The notes under the pieces are model-generated. The model saw nothing but the letters and a program-made list of their open reading frames with translations. It ran no database searches and was not told the DNA's origin. Shown here piece after piece: positions 17,249 through 29,404 of a DNA stretch of 64,000 bases. Source of the stretch: Atopobiaceae bacterium (GTDB taxonomy: Bacteria > Actinomycetota > Coriobacteriia > Coriobacteriales > Atopobiaceae). The position numbers and the translations under genes were made by a program. How positions within the stretch are numbered: position 1 is the stretch's first letter; every line of letters begins with the position of its first letter. The stretch covers positions 496,001 through 560,000 of the forward strand of contig JAKVOB010000001.1 in the NCBI GenBank assembly GCA_022483015.1. The letters are read 5' to 3'.

Positions 17249-17448
17249 TGGAGCCACGGCACATCGCGATCTGGCTCACGAGGAACCTCACCGACGAGAC
17301 CCTTGCGGAGATCGGACGCCACTTCGGTGGGAGGACCCATGCGACCGTGAAGCACAGCATAGGATGGGTTGACGCCGAGATGAAGCAGAGGAAGGTGTTC
17401 TATGACCTCGTCGACCATCTCAAGGAGCAACTCGTAGAGGACGTATGA
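17248..17448 (+). CDS. dnaA: DnaA domain IV (DNA-binding) as separate overlapping frame
   Basis: A 66-residue frame beginning at the ATG that overlaps the previous stop (ATGA). It contains the whole DnaA DNA-binding domain: EPRHIAIWLTRNLTDETLAE, then the signature GGRTHATVKHS. Typical DnaA has GGRDHTTVLHA there; the Asp, Thr and Leu positions that face DNA bases are changed to Thr, Ala and Lys. If read through from the upstream frame the product would be a normal-length DnaA of about 490 residues. No good independent Shine-Dalgarno is visible, only AAGAG, so expression would need coupling or frameshifting. Confidence 0.75.
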   Translation: MEPRHIAIWLTRNLTDETLAEIGRHFGGRTHATVKHSIGWVDAEMKQRKVFYDLVDHLKEQLVEDV

Positions 17449-17694
17449 GGTTTCGCTCTTGGAATATGATTGTCAACAACGTTAGGAAAGGACGTTGAAG
17501 AAGGAAGAGAACCCACCTCTCACTGTTTAAAACCTACCTCATACAATAGAGGTGTTTAAAAGTACCCTTAGTTCTCGACAACGACGAGAAGCCTCGTTTA
17601 ACGGGTATGAGCAGCACATCGTGCGAGTTATCACCATCTCTACACCACTTATTACTTCTACCAGTCTCTCTTTTCTCAAAGAAAGGAACTAAAG
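17449..17694. other. AT-rich dnaA-dnaN intergenic region (candidate origin)
   Basis: A 246-base AT-rich stretch without a gene. It contains TGTTTAAAAC (17524-17533) and TGTTTAAAAG (17553-17562), a CAACGT/ACGTTG inverted repeat (17477-17482 and 17492-17497) and TTCTCG/CGAGAA (17572-17577 and 17585-17590). The dnaA-dnaN spacer is the common location of oriC. No exact TTATCCACA box was seen. The dnaN ribosome-binding site AAAGGAAC lies at its end. Confidence 0.5.
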
Positions 17695-18798
17695 ATGAGG
17701 TTCACCGTCAGTCAGTCGGCACTCGCCCGTACCCTCGCTGTGGTCATGAAGGGATCGGCATCCAACTCGACGCTTCCCATCCTCTCTGGTGTCTATATCC
17801 ATACTGCTGAGGGAACGCTCGAGTTTCAGACGACGGACCTCAACATCTCGATCCGTCATCGCATCCCTGCCAACGTCGAGGAGCCGGGTGAGGTCGTCAT
17901 CTCAGGGAAGATGATCTCAAACATCGTCAAGACCCTCCCCGATGCCGCCGTCACCTTCGAGAGTGGGGATCATCAGCTCTCCATCACCTCCGGCAAGAGC
18001 TCATTCCACCTCAATACCCTCGATGTGGCCGACTTCCCCGAGTTCCCAACCTTTGCCATGGAGAGTTCGATAGAGCTCCCGGCGTCCATCCTCTCCTCTA
18101 TGGTCGACCGTGTCTATAAGGTCGCCTCGAAGGACAACTCCCGTCCCATCCTCAAGGGCATCCTCATGACGGTCGAGGATAACCTCATCCGTCTGGTCGC
18201 CACTGACTCCTATCGTCTCGTGGTCTGTGACACCAACATCGAGACATCCTCACTCGAGGGTGCCTTCCAGATGATCATCCCAAGCGACGTCTTCCATGAC
18301 GTCCTCTCCCTGCCCTCTGACTCCTCCTCGATCCTCATCGGCTCGACAGAGAGTCAGGTCGTGTTCGTGTTCGGCAATACCACCTACATCTCCCGCAGGA
18401 TCGAGGGGAACTTCCCGAACTATCACCAGCTCCTCCCTGCCTCCTGCGAGACGAGCGCGAAGATCAAGCTCGATGACTTCTCAGCAGCCATGAAGCGTGT
18501 CTCGGTCATCGCCCTCTCAAACCCCTCCGTGCGGTTTGAGGTCGACTCCGAGCAAGGTGCCCTCACGCTCTCCACCACGAGTACCGACCAGGGTGATGCA
18601 CGTGAGTCCCTCTCGATCGAGGCTGCCGGCCCGTCCCTGACCATCGCCCTCAACTACCACTACGTCTTTGACTGTGTGAATGCCCTCTCCTCCGAGGATG
18701 AGGTCACCCTCGAGCTCCAAGGGCCGACACAACCCGGCATCTTCAAGTCATATTCGAAGATCAACTACCTCTATCTCCTCATGCCGGTTCGGATGTAG
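17695..18798 (+). CDS. dnaN: DNA polymerase III beta sliding clamp
   Basis: 367 residues with the expected three-domain clamp. Recognisable parts are the start MRFTVSQSALARTLAVV, the segment ATDSYRLVVC in domain 2, RRIEGNFPNYHQLLP, and the C-terminal YLLMPVRM. It forms the ring that tethers polymerase III and other clamp-binding proteins. Strong AAAGGAAC precedes the ATG. The stop is directly followed by the GTG start of recF. Confidence 0.97.
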   Translation: MRFTVSQSALARTLAVVMKGSASNSTLPILSGVYIHTAEGTLEFQTTDLNISIRHRIPANVEEPGEVVISGKMISNIVKTLPDAAVTFESGDHQLSITSGKSSFHLNTLDVADFPEFPTFAMESSIELPASILSSMVDRVYKVASKDNSRPILKGILMTVEDNLIRLVATDSYRLVVCDTNIETSSLEGAFQMIIPSDVFHDVLSLPSDSSSILIGSTESQVVFVFGNTTYISRRIEGNFPNYHQLLPASCETSAKIKLDDFSAAMKRVSVIALSNPSVRFEVDSEQGALTLSTTSTDQGDARESLSIEAAGPSLTIALNYHYVFDCVNALSSEDEVTLELQGPTQPGIFKSYSKINYLYLLMPVRM

Positions 18799-18799
18799 G

Positions 18800-19900
18800 G
18801 TGTCCCTCTCGCTTGACACGCTCTCGCTCGCGAGGTGGAGGTCTGCCGGGGAGGTGGACGTCACCTTCTCATCAGGAATGACGATCCTCGTCGGCGAGAA
18901 CGCGACCGGTAAGACCAACATGCTCGAGGCCATACAGCTCCTCACCTCCGGGAGGTCCTTCAGACATCCTCGCCCCTCCGAGCTCGTCAGGGATGGTCAG
19001 GGTCAGGGTAGGGCCACCCTCCGTGCCACCGGGGACGGAGGGTCATCGACGTGAGATGTGACGTGACCCCAGAGCGGCGCCAGCTCTTCCTTAACGAGAA
19101 GGGTGCAAGGCCTCGGGACTTCTCGGGACTTCTGGTATCCATCCTGTTCACCCCCTGATGACCTCTCGCTCGTGAAGGGTTCCGCATCTGTCAGGAGGGA
19201 GAGCCTCGATACCTTTGGTAGGCAGGTCAACGCCGGTTATGACAGGGTGGTCACCACCTATGCCCGGGCCATCGAGCAGCGCAATCGCCTCCTCAAGGAA
19301 GATCCCGTCGACCTGTCGTTGCTCGATGCCTGGGATGAGTCGGTCTCATACGGTGCCGCTTCCCTGCTCTTCCATCGCCTTGCCCTCTTCCGTAGGGTGG
19401 CCGAGGCGTTGGTCCCCCTCTATCGTGAGCTCGGTGGAGGGGAGGAGGTGCGATGCCGCTACTCCTCGACCCTCGGTGATGATATAGGTGACCTCAGCCA
19501 GGAGGAGCTCCGCGGGCACATGATGCAGGAGCTCAGGGCCTCACGTGCGGCCGACCTACAACGTGGAATCACACTCGTGGGACCCCAGAGGGATGACATC
19601 ACCTTCTCGCTCGCAGGCCGTGACGCGCGGTCGTTCGCCTCGCAGGGACAGCAGCGGAGCCTTGCCATCGCCTGGAAGATGGCGGAGGTCAGGGTCTGTG
19701 AGGACATCCTCTCCTTCCCGCCCGTCCTTCTCCTCGATGACGTGATGAGCGAGCTCGACCAGCGTCGTCGGGATGCTCTCTGTAACCTTGTCCTTGGTGG
19801 GGTCCAGACCATGGTTACCACGACGGACCTTGGGTATTTCTCTGATGAGGTCCTTGGGCCAGCAGAGGTGGTGAGGTTCCATGACGGAACGGTCGAATAG
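18800..19900 (+). pseudogene. recF: RecF, interrupted by two compensating frameshifts as sequenced
   Basis: RecF loads RecA at single-strand gaps. The GTG at 18800 opens SLSLDTLSLARWRSAG, and Walker A GENATGKTNMLEA follows. The frame ends at TGA 19052-19054. The homologous continuation (VIDVRCDVTPERRQLFLNEK, DFSGLLVSILFTP) is in the -1 frame between about 19042 and 19155. From the C-run 19151-19155 the original frame resumes (DDLSLVKGS) and runs to TAG at 19900, including the signature LLLDDVMSELDQ. One G missing at 19040-19042 and one extra C at 19151-19155 would restore a normal protein of about 366 residues. Both sites are homopolymers, so sequence error is plausible; otherwise the gene is broken. 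Confidence 0.85.
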
Positions 19901-20426
19901 TCGCGGGCAGGGCCCTGAACCGCTGTCCTCGCTCATGGGCTCGATCGTCTCGTGTCAGCGACGTCCCCAGTTCACCGTGCAGCAGCAGGCCCGTCTCACC
20001 TGGCTTGAGTGTAATGGTGCCCTCGAGCGACGTCATACCTGTGGTGTCTATCTCGCCGAGGGCAAGCGGCAGGGTGAACTGCCGACGCTGGTCGTCTACA
20101 TCGACTCGTCAGCACTCATGCAAGACTTCACTACGGATCATCTGCTCTATGTGGGGAGGGTCTCCCATGCGGGTCTTGAGGTCGCTGACGTACGGTTCAA
20201 GCTCTCGCATAAGCGTCCGAGCGAGCCCACCTACCCAAAGGGTGGTGTGACGGCGGCTGCCTCGAGCTGCGAGGCCACATCTCTTCCCCCGCTCACCCCC
20301 GAGCAGGAGGAGCAGGTGACGCAAGAGGTAGCGGACCTCCCTGATGGTCTTCGCGACACGGCCGCCGACGCGATGAGGGCTTCCCTCAAATGGGAGATGG
20401 CCCAAAGGCCGAAAACAGGAGAATGA
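19881..20426 (+). CDS. DUF721/DciA-like protein
   Basis: 181 residues, starting at an ATG inside the 3' end of recF (20-base overlap), the standard position of the DUF721 gene between recF and gyrB in actinobacteria. The DUF721-type core (LVVYIDSSALMQDFTTDHLLY, VADVRFKLSHK) occupies about residues 60-115. The tail is polar. DciA proteins with this fold load or activate the DnaB helicase in bacteria without DnaC/DnaI, and no dnaC-like gene is visible here. Assignment to DciA is by context. Confidence 0.72.
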   Translation: MTERSNSRGQGPEPLSSLMGSIVSCQRRPQFTVQQQARLTWLECNGALERRHTCGVYLAEGKRQGELPTLVVYIDSSALMQDFTTDHLLYVGRVSHAGLEVADVRFKLSHKRPSEPTYPKGGVTAAASSCEATSLPPLTPEQEEQVTQEVADLPDGLRDTAADAMRASLKWEMAQRPKTGE

Positions 20427-20475
20427 CGCCTCAGACGGCCTCTCATGGCCTCTCAGACTCAATCTGATGTCGTAA

Positions 20476-22518
<2,043 letters not shown>

Positions 22519-22572
22519 ACCCCGCCGACCTGCTCGGCATGAACCGCGACAGACAACAGAGAGGCAACATCC

Positions 22573-25386
22573 GTGGCTGATGACAACAACACGCACTTCC
22601 CCGGAGATGACGACGACGAGGGCCGTGATGACAACCTTCTCGGCGACATGGACGATGACGACGAGGTAGACGACGCATCCGACGATGAGTCCGATGATGA
22701 TGTTGACGATGAGGAGCCCGATGGGGAGGATGACTCCGAGGGTGACGCATCCGAGTTCTATGGCTCGGGTGACGACCGCTATGCGGCGATAGCCGAGGGC
22801 GGCCAGCGCCTCGACCTCTCTGACATCCACGGCGGCACGCTCAAGCCGGCCGACATGGCCTCCGAGATGCGTACCTCCTTCATCGAGTACTCGATGTCCG
22901 TCATCGTCGCCCGTGCCCTGCCGGACGTCCGTGACGGCCTGAAGCCGGTCCACCGTCGCATCCTCTACGCCATGAACGAGGCCGGCATCACTCCCAATCG
23001 TCCGCACAAGAAGAGTGCCTGGACGGTCGGAGAGGTCATCGGCAAGTACCACCCCCACGGGGATTCCGCGGTCTATGACACGATGGTTCGTCTCGCCCAG
23101 GACTTCTCGATGAGGTTACCCCTGGTCGACGGTCACGGTAACTTCGGCTCCATCGACGGTGATCCCCCAGCAGCCATGCGTTACACGGAGAGCCGTCTCA
23201 CGCGTGCGGCCATGGAGATGCTCCGCGACCTCGACAAGGACACGGTCGACTGGCAGCCCAACTACGACGAGTCGCTCCAGGAGCCCGCCGTCCTGCCTGC
23301 ACGCTTCCCGAACCTGCTGGTCAACGGTTCCTCAGGCATCGCCGTCGGCATGGCCACGAACATCCCTCCCCATAACCTCGGTGAGGTCATCGAGGCCACC
23401 AAGATGCTCATCGACAACCCCGATGCCACCACCGAGGAGCTCATGACCGTGCTTCCCGGTCCTGACTTCCCCACGGGCGGTACCATCATGGGTTCCGATG
23501 GCATCAAGGACGCCTACGAGACAGGCCGCGGTTCCATCACGGTCCGTGCGAAGGCCCACGTCGAGCAGATGAAGGGCAACCGTCAGCGCATCGTCGTGAC
23601 GGAGGTCCCCTACCAGGTCAACAAGGGCCTCCTGCAGGAGAAGATCGCCGAGCTGGTCAACGAGAAGCGCCTCGAGGGCATCTCCGACATGCGCGACGAG
23701 ACGAACCGCAAGGGAATGCGCCTGGTCTTCGACCTGAAGCAGGGTGCCATCCCGCAGGTCGTCCTCAACAACCTCTACAAGCACTCGCAGCTCCAGACCA
23801 ACTTCGGCGTGATCGACCTCGCGCTGGTCGATGGCGTGCCGCGCACGCTCTCGCTGCGCGAGATGCTGCAGTACTACATCAACCACCAGGTCGACGTCGT
23901 CACCCGCCGGACCCGTTATGAGCTCAAGAAGGCCAAGGAGCGTGCCCATATCCTCGAGGGCCTGCTCATCGCCGTCGACAACATCGACGAGGTCGTTCAC
24001 ATCATCAGGAGCTCCGAGTCCGACAAGGACGCGAAGGCCCGCCTCGAGGAGCGCTTCGGGCTCGATGACGTCCAGACCGAGGCCATCCTCCAGATGCGCC
24101 TGCGCCGCCTCACGGGCCTCGAGCGCCAGAAGATCGTAGACGAGCTGGATGCCCTCAAGGAGAAGATCGCCTACTACGAGGACCTTCTCGCCCACGAGGA
24201 CAAGATCCTGGCCCTCATCAAGGACGAGCTCACCGAGATATCGACCCGCTTCGCCGACAAGCGTCGGTCGGTCATCTCTGACGCGCCGATAGACCTCGAC
24301 GTCGAGGACCTCATCGCTGACGAGGACATGGTCATCACGATGACCCACTCCGGCTACGTGAAGCGCCTGCCGGTCGCCACCTATCGCTCGCAGAAGCGCG
24401 GCGGCAAGGGGATCCAGGGCGTCAACCTCAAGGACTCCGACTTCGTGGAGGACCTCTTCATAGCCTCCACCCATGACTATGTGCTGTTCTTCACCAACTT
24501 CGGCAAGGTCTACCGCCTCAAGGTCCACGAGCTGCCCATCGGCAGTCGTCAGGCTCGCGGATCGGCCGTGGTGAACTTCCTGCCGCTCGCAGAGGGTGAG
24601 CACGTGGCTGCCGTCATCACCTGCCGCGACTTTCCGGCAGACGAGTTCCTCATGTTCGCCACCAAGCGCGGCATCGTGAAGAAGACGTCCATGAGCGCCT
24701 ATGACCGCACCCGTCGCGACGGCATCATCGCCATCAACCTCAAGGGCGATGACGAGCTCGTGAACGTGCGTCGCGTCCGTACCGGCGACAAGATCATGCT
24801 GGGCTCGACCGACGGCAAGGTCATGCTCTTCGACGAGGCCGACGTGCGCCCCATGGGCCGCGACACCACCGGCGTCCGTGGAATCACCCTGAAGGATGAC
24901 GCCACCATGCTCGGTATGGAGATCACCAACGGCAAGGGCGACCTGTTCGTCATCACCGAGAACGGCTACGGCAAGCGCACGCCTGTGGCCGAGTATCCCG
25001 AGCACAAGCGTGGTGGCCAGGGTGTCTTCACCATCACCATGACCAAGCGCAAGGGTGCCCTCGTGGGCATGCGCGTGATCGGGCCGCAGCATGAGCTCAT
25101 GATCGTCTCGGCGGAAGGCGTGGTCATCCGCGTCAAGGCCAAGGACATCTCCAAGCTCGGCCGCTCCACGCAGGGTGTCAAGGTCATGAACGTGGCCGGT
25201 GGCGACTCCGTGAAGTCCTTGGCCCGCATGGTAGTGAAGAAGGCCGTGCCCAAGCCCAAGGACGAGAACCAGGGTGCGCTCGACCTGGCTGCTGCCGGTG
25301 CGGCAGATGCTGACGACGAGGAGCCCGTCGACATCGGAGGGGACGAGGACCTCGACGACACGCTGATCGATGACGAGGATGAGTAG
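22573..25386 (+). CDS. gyrA: DNA gyrase subunit A with acidic N-terminal extension
   Basis: 937 residues from GTG at 22573, 54 bases after gyrB. The conserved protein begins only near residue 88 ([20 protein letters not shown]); residues 10-60 are about half Asp/Glu. The breakage-reunion domain has [17 protein letters not shown], with the quinolone-sensitive Ser and Asp, and the active-site Tyr in [10 protein letters not shown]. The C-terminal beta-pinwheel has the GyrA box [11 protein letters not shown]. The protein ends in another acidic tail ([16 protein letters not shown]). Normal GyrA proteins have almost no leader, so the extension is unusual. Confidence 0.96.
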   Translation: MADDNNTHFPGDDDDEGRDDNLLGDMDDDDEVDDASDDESDDDVDDEEPDGEDDSEGDASEFYGSGDDRYAAIAEGGQRLDLSDIHGGTLKPADMASEMRTSFIEYSMSVIVARALPDVRDGLKPVHRRILYAMNEAGITPNRPHKKSAWTVGEVIGKYHPHGDSAVYDTMVRLAQDFSMRLPLVDGHGNFGSIDGDPPAAMRYTESRLTRAAMEMLRDLDKDTVDWQPNYDESLQEPAVLPARFPNLLVNGSSGIAVGMATNIPPHNLGEVIEATKMLIDNPDATTEELMTVLPGPDFPTGGTIMGSDGIKDAYETGRGSITVRAKAHVEQMKGNRQRIVVTEVPYQVNKGLLQEKIAELVNEKRLEGISDMRDETNRKGMRLVFDLKQGAIPQVVLNNLYKHSQLQTNFGVIDLALVDGVPRTLSLREMLQYYINHQVDVVTRRTRYELKKAKERAHILEGLLIAVDNIDEVVHIIRSSESDKDAKARLEERFGLDDVQTEAILQMRLRRLTGLERQKIVDELDALKEKIAYYEDLLAHEDKILALIKDELTEISTRFADKRRSVISDAPIDLDVEDLIADEDMVITMTHSGYVKRLPVATYRSQKRGGKGIQGVNLKDSDFVEDLFIASTHDYVLFFTNFGKVYRLKVHELPIGSRQARGSAVVNFLPLAEGEHVAAVITCRDFPADEFLMFATKRGIVKKTSMSAYDRTRRDGIIAINLKGDDELVNVRRVRTGDKIMLGSTDGKVMLFDEADVRPMGRDTTGVRGITLKDDATMLGMEITNGKGDLFVITENGYGKRTPVAEYPEHKRGGQGVFTITMTKRKGALVGMRVIGPQHELMIVSAEGVVIRVKAKDISKLGRSTQGVKVMNVAGGDSVKSLARMVVKKAVPKPKDENQGALDLAAAGAADADDEEPVDIGGDEDLDDTLIDDEDE

Positions 25387-25413
25387 GTAGCCCGCAACCT
25401 CGCTGAACAAGGG

Positions 25414-25495
25414 GAGCCTCCCTCCTTCCCCCCTCGCACGTCCTCGCCGCATACTACGCGGCCGTGGATTGTGCGTGGGGGAAGGAGGGAGGCTC
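25414..25495 (+). terminator. 19-bp perfect inverted repeat after gyrA
   Basis: Arms 25414-25432 and 25477-25495 (GAGCCTCCCTCCTTCCCCC and its complement) are perfectly complementary, with a 44-base loop that itself contains a short CGCCGC/GCGGC pairing. The following bases TTCTC are only weakly T-rich. It probably ends the gyrB-gyrA transcript; its size is larger than a standard terminator. Confidence 0.65.
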
Positions 25496-25599
25496 TTCTC
25501 ATCGATGTCGGGCGAACAGGGCGGCATAAGGCATAAGGGCAAGGACGACGCCCGGCATGGGGTGTCTATGGCTGGGTGGTGCGATGTGTGGGGGAGCGA

Positions 25600-26229
25600 C
25601 TAGTCGAAGTCCTCGGGGGAGAGGTGCTCGACGAAGTCGTGGAAGCCGGCCATCTCACGTGCCTGCTCGTCCTTCTTGACGGCACCGAAGTCAGGGCAGC
25701 CCGCCGTGCGAATGACCGCGCTCGAGGCGTAGATGGGTGACCCCGTGCGCACAGCGATGGCAAGTGCGTCGGAGGGCCGTGCATCGACCGAGGTCATGGC
25801 ACCCGTCGAGGACTCGACGTCGACATGCGCATAGAACACGGTACCCTCCACGCGCTCGATCTCGACGCTCCTCACGGTCCCACCGAGGCTTGCGACCAAG
25901 GAGAGCAGCAGGTCGTGCGTCATGGGGCGCTGCCTGTGGCCGACCTCGTTCACGCCCATGCCGATCGCCGTGGCCTCGACGGCACCCATCCTGATGGGAA
26001 GTGCGTCGAGTGGCAGGGGAGAGGGGCTCTCCGTCGCAGGGGCACCTTCGCCCGCGGATGGCTGGCCGGGGACGGTGGCATCGACACGTGACTCGATAGC
26101 GGCCTTCTGTATGCGGGGTGCAGCCTCGGGGACGTGCCCCGCATGTGGCTTCAGCACCACGAGGGAGGCGATGGGGCCCTGCCCGACGATGATGGACGAG
26201 ATGTCCATGGGAACACGTTCTGCATCCAT
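25600..26229 (-). CDS. Bifunctional nuclease (BFN/DUF151) family protein
   Basis: 209 residues. The DUF151 core covers about residues 75-185: LPIRMGAVEATAIGMGVN, RPMTHDLLLSLVASLGGTV, VEGTVFYAHVDVE and the signature VDARPSDALAIAVRTGSPIY. Residues about 30-70 form an Ala/Pro/Glu-rich insert not usual in short family members. Plant BFN proteins have RNase and DNase activity; bacterial roles are poorly known. GAGGAGG precedes the ATG. Confidence 0.88.
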   Translation of the reverse strand: MDAERVPMDISSIIVGQGPIASLVVLKPHAGHVPEAAPRIQKAAIESRVDATVPGQPSAGEGAPATESPSPLPLDALPIRMGAVEATAIGMGVNEVGHRQRPMTHDLLLSLVASLGGTVRSVEIERVEGTVFYAHVDVESSTGAMTSVDARPSDALAIAVRTGSPIYASSAVIRTAGCPDFGAVKKDEQAREMAGFHDFVEHLSPEDFD

Positions 26230-26489
26230 ATGCCTAGCCTCCTCGGTCGCATGTCCTCTTGCGCCCTATCGTACCCAACGCCGCCTGCCATACAACCCCG
26301 ATCGTAGTGGTATTCATGCGACCGTGCCACGAGCGATTCCCAGCGGTTCCCCATGGGCGCCATGGGGGAGGAAACCTTAGCACAGGGACCGGACGACAGG
26401 GCCTTCGACCTCACGAAACCATCATGGTCATCGGCCCATTCGGACTCCTGTCGCCCACGAAGAGTCCACATGGAGGTGCATCTTTGGTG
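26230..26489. other. Intergenic region without recognised gene
   Basis: Between the divergent DUF151 gene and the tRNA-Ile promoter. It should carry the DUF151 promoter. No conserved reading frame, repeat or RNA was recognised. Confidence 0.5.
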
Positions 26490-26518
26490 TTGACCTGGCT
26501 TTGGGCGTGCGCTACCAT
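26490..26518 (+). promoter_or_regulatory. Promoter of tRNA-Ile
   Basis: TTGACC (26490-26495) and TACCAT (26513-26518) are separated by exactly 17 bases, with the -10 ending 13 bases before the tRNA. Confidence 0.6.
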
Positions 26519-26531
26519 CATCTAGCGCGTC

Positions 26532-26608
26532 GGGCCCGTAGCTCAGTTGGTTAGAGCGTCCGGCTGATAACCGGGAGGTCACAAGTTCGAACCTTGTCGG
26601 GCCCACCA
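26532..26608 (+). tRNA. tRNA-Ile (GAT)
   Basis: A 77-base cloverleaf with acceptor GGGCCCG/CGGGCCC, D-arm AGCTCAGTTGGTTAGAGC, anticodon loop CTGATAA (GAU), T-arm with GTTCGAA and an encoded CCA. Confidence 0.97.
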
Positions 26609-26617
26609 CCTTTTGAC

Positions 26618-26662
26618 AATAATCGCCCCAGCGTGAGCCGAGTCGCCGCTGGGGCGATTATT
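26618..26662 (+). terminator. 16-bp perfect hairpin between tRNA-Ile and tRNA-Ala
   Basis: Arms 26618-26633 and 26647-26662 (AATAATCGCCCCAGCG and its complement) pair perfectly with a 13-base loop. The descending arm ends in ATTATT. It may end or attenuate the tRNA-Ile transcript. Confidence 0.65.
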
Positions 26663-26712
26663 ACTTTCTAAGGTAGCCGTCACCTCGTATTCCTTAGTGG
26701 CGACGCACGTTC

Positions 26713-26788
26713 GGGGACGTAGCTCAGTTGGGAGAGCGCGGGCTTTGCAAGCCTGAGGTCGAGGGTTCGATCCCCTTCGTCTCCACCA
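26713..26788 (+). tRNA. tRNA-Ala (TGC)
   Basis: A 76-base cloverleaf with acceptor GGGGACG/CGTCTCC (one G-T), anticodon loop TTTGCAA (UGC), T-loop GTTCGATCC and an encoded CCA. Confidence 0.97.
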
Positions 26789-26797
26789 CACGCCAGA

Positions 26798-26827
26798 GGC
26801 GGGCCGGGCACACCGGTCCGCCTTTTT
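26798..26827 (+). terminator. Intrinsic terminator after tRNA-Ala
   Basis: GGCGGGCCGGG and ACCGGTCCGCC form a GC-rich stem with G-T pairs, followed by TTTTT (26823-26827). Confidence 0.85.
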
Positions 26828-26922
26828 CTATCATGTGAGTGATTGGCAGTCGGATGCATCCACCTGCCGAGAGGGACGAGCGTTCGTCCTGTCATCCGCC
26901 GACAACGTCTCGAGGGAGCGCC

Positions 26923-27378
26923 ATGGGAACACGACCGTCCGACGGGGGCATCTCGCCCGAGCTCGACCAGCTGGGGCAGGAGCTTCTCGGCCTTGCGCTC
27001 GACCGCCTTGCCGGCGGGGGAGAGGTCCTCGCCGTCGCCGAGGCCATGGATGCCGGTGGTACGCGTGTGACCTGCGAGTTCGAGGACGATGGCCCCGAGG
27101 CGTGCATTGCGGCTGCTCGTGAGTGGGTCCGACGGCTCGACCGGACGGGAGGCGACGAGGCCTCTGGCGTCGGCACGCCTCGCTGCTATGCCATCGTCTA
27201 CGAGGGCGCCGTGGCCGACGAGAGGGACGCCTATCAGGATGCCCTCATCCTCGAGTTCGGCGAGAAGGGGGCCCTATCTGGCTACTCTGCGTTCGTCCTC
27301 GTGAACGGCGTCGGTCTCGGCGAGGGCTTCTCGTGGAGTGATCCAGAGCCAGCTGGTGAGGTACCGCTCCTGTTATAG
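26923..27378 (+). CDS. Conserved-looking hypothetical protein
   Basis: 151 residues from the ATG preceded by GAGGGAG. The sequence is soluble, acidic and without signal peptide. An alpha-beta pattern is suggested by CYAIVYEGAVADERDAYQDA and ALILEFGEKGALSGYSAFVL, and it ends in a hydrophobic LLL. No family is recognised. The -10-like sequence for typA overlaps its stop codon. Confidence 0.55.
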   Translation: MGTRPSDGGISPELDQLGQELLGLALDRLAGGGEVLAVAEAMDAGGTRVTCEFEDDGPEACIAAAREWVRRLDRTGGDEASGVGTPRCYAIVYEGAVADERDAYQDALILEFGEKGALSGYSAFVLVNGVGLGEGFSWSDPEPAGEVPLLL

Positions 27379-27485
27379 AATGTTGAAGGTTGCGCCGTCT
27401 TCGTGCGGCACGGCACGGACGGCATGCCGTCTGCCATAGGTAGGTAGCGCCGCATGATGCGGCAGTACGACAGTGAGGAAGACAT

Positions 27486-29324
<1,839 letters not shown>

Positions 29325-29404
29325 GCCAGGATGGCAACGTGTCGATGGGACGCGGTGGGCCCTCGGGCCTGCCGCGTCCCTCCTTTTGTTGGGATGACGA
29401 AGCG

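Noticed and set aside
17225-17260. Programmed -1 frameshift signal in dnaA
   Set aside because: No X XXY YYZ slippery heptamer or clear downstream pseudoknot is visible at the junction, so programmed frameshifting is not claimed, only left open.
23332-25542. Leftward open frame of 736 codons opposite gyrA
   Set aside because: Antisense shadow of gyrA; sequence is Leu/Val/Asp/His-rich with no motif.
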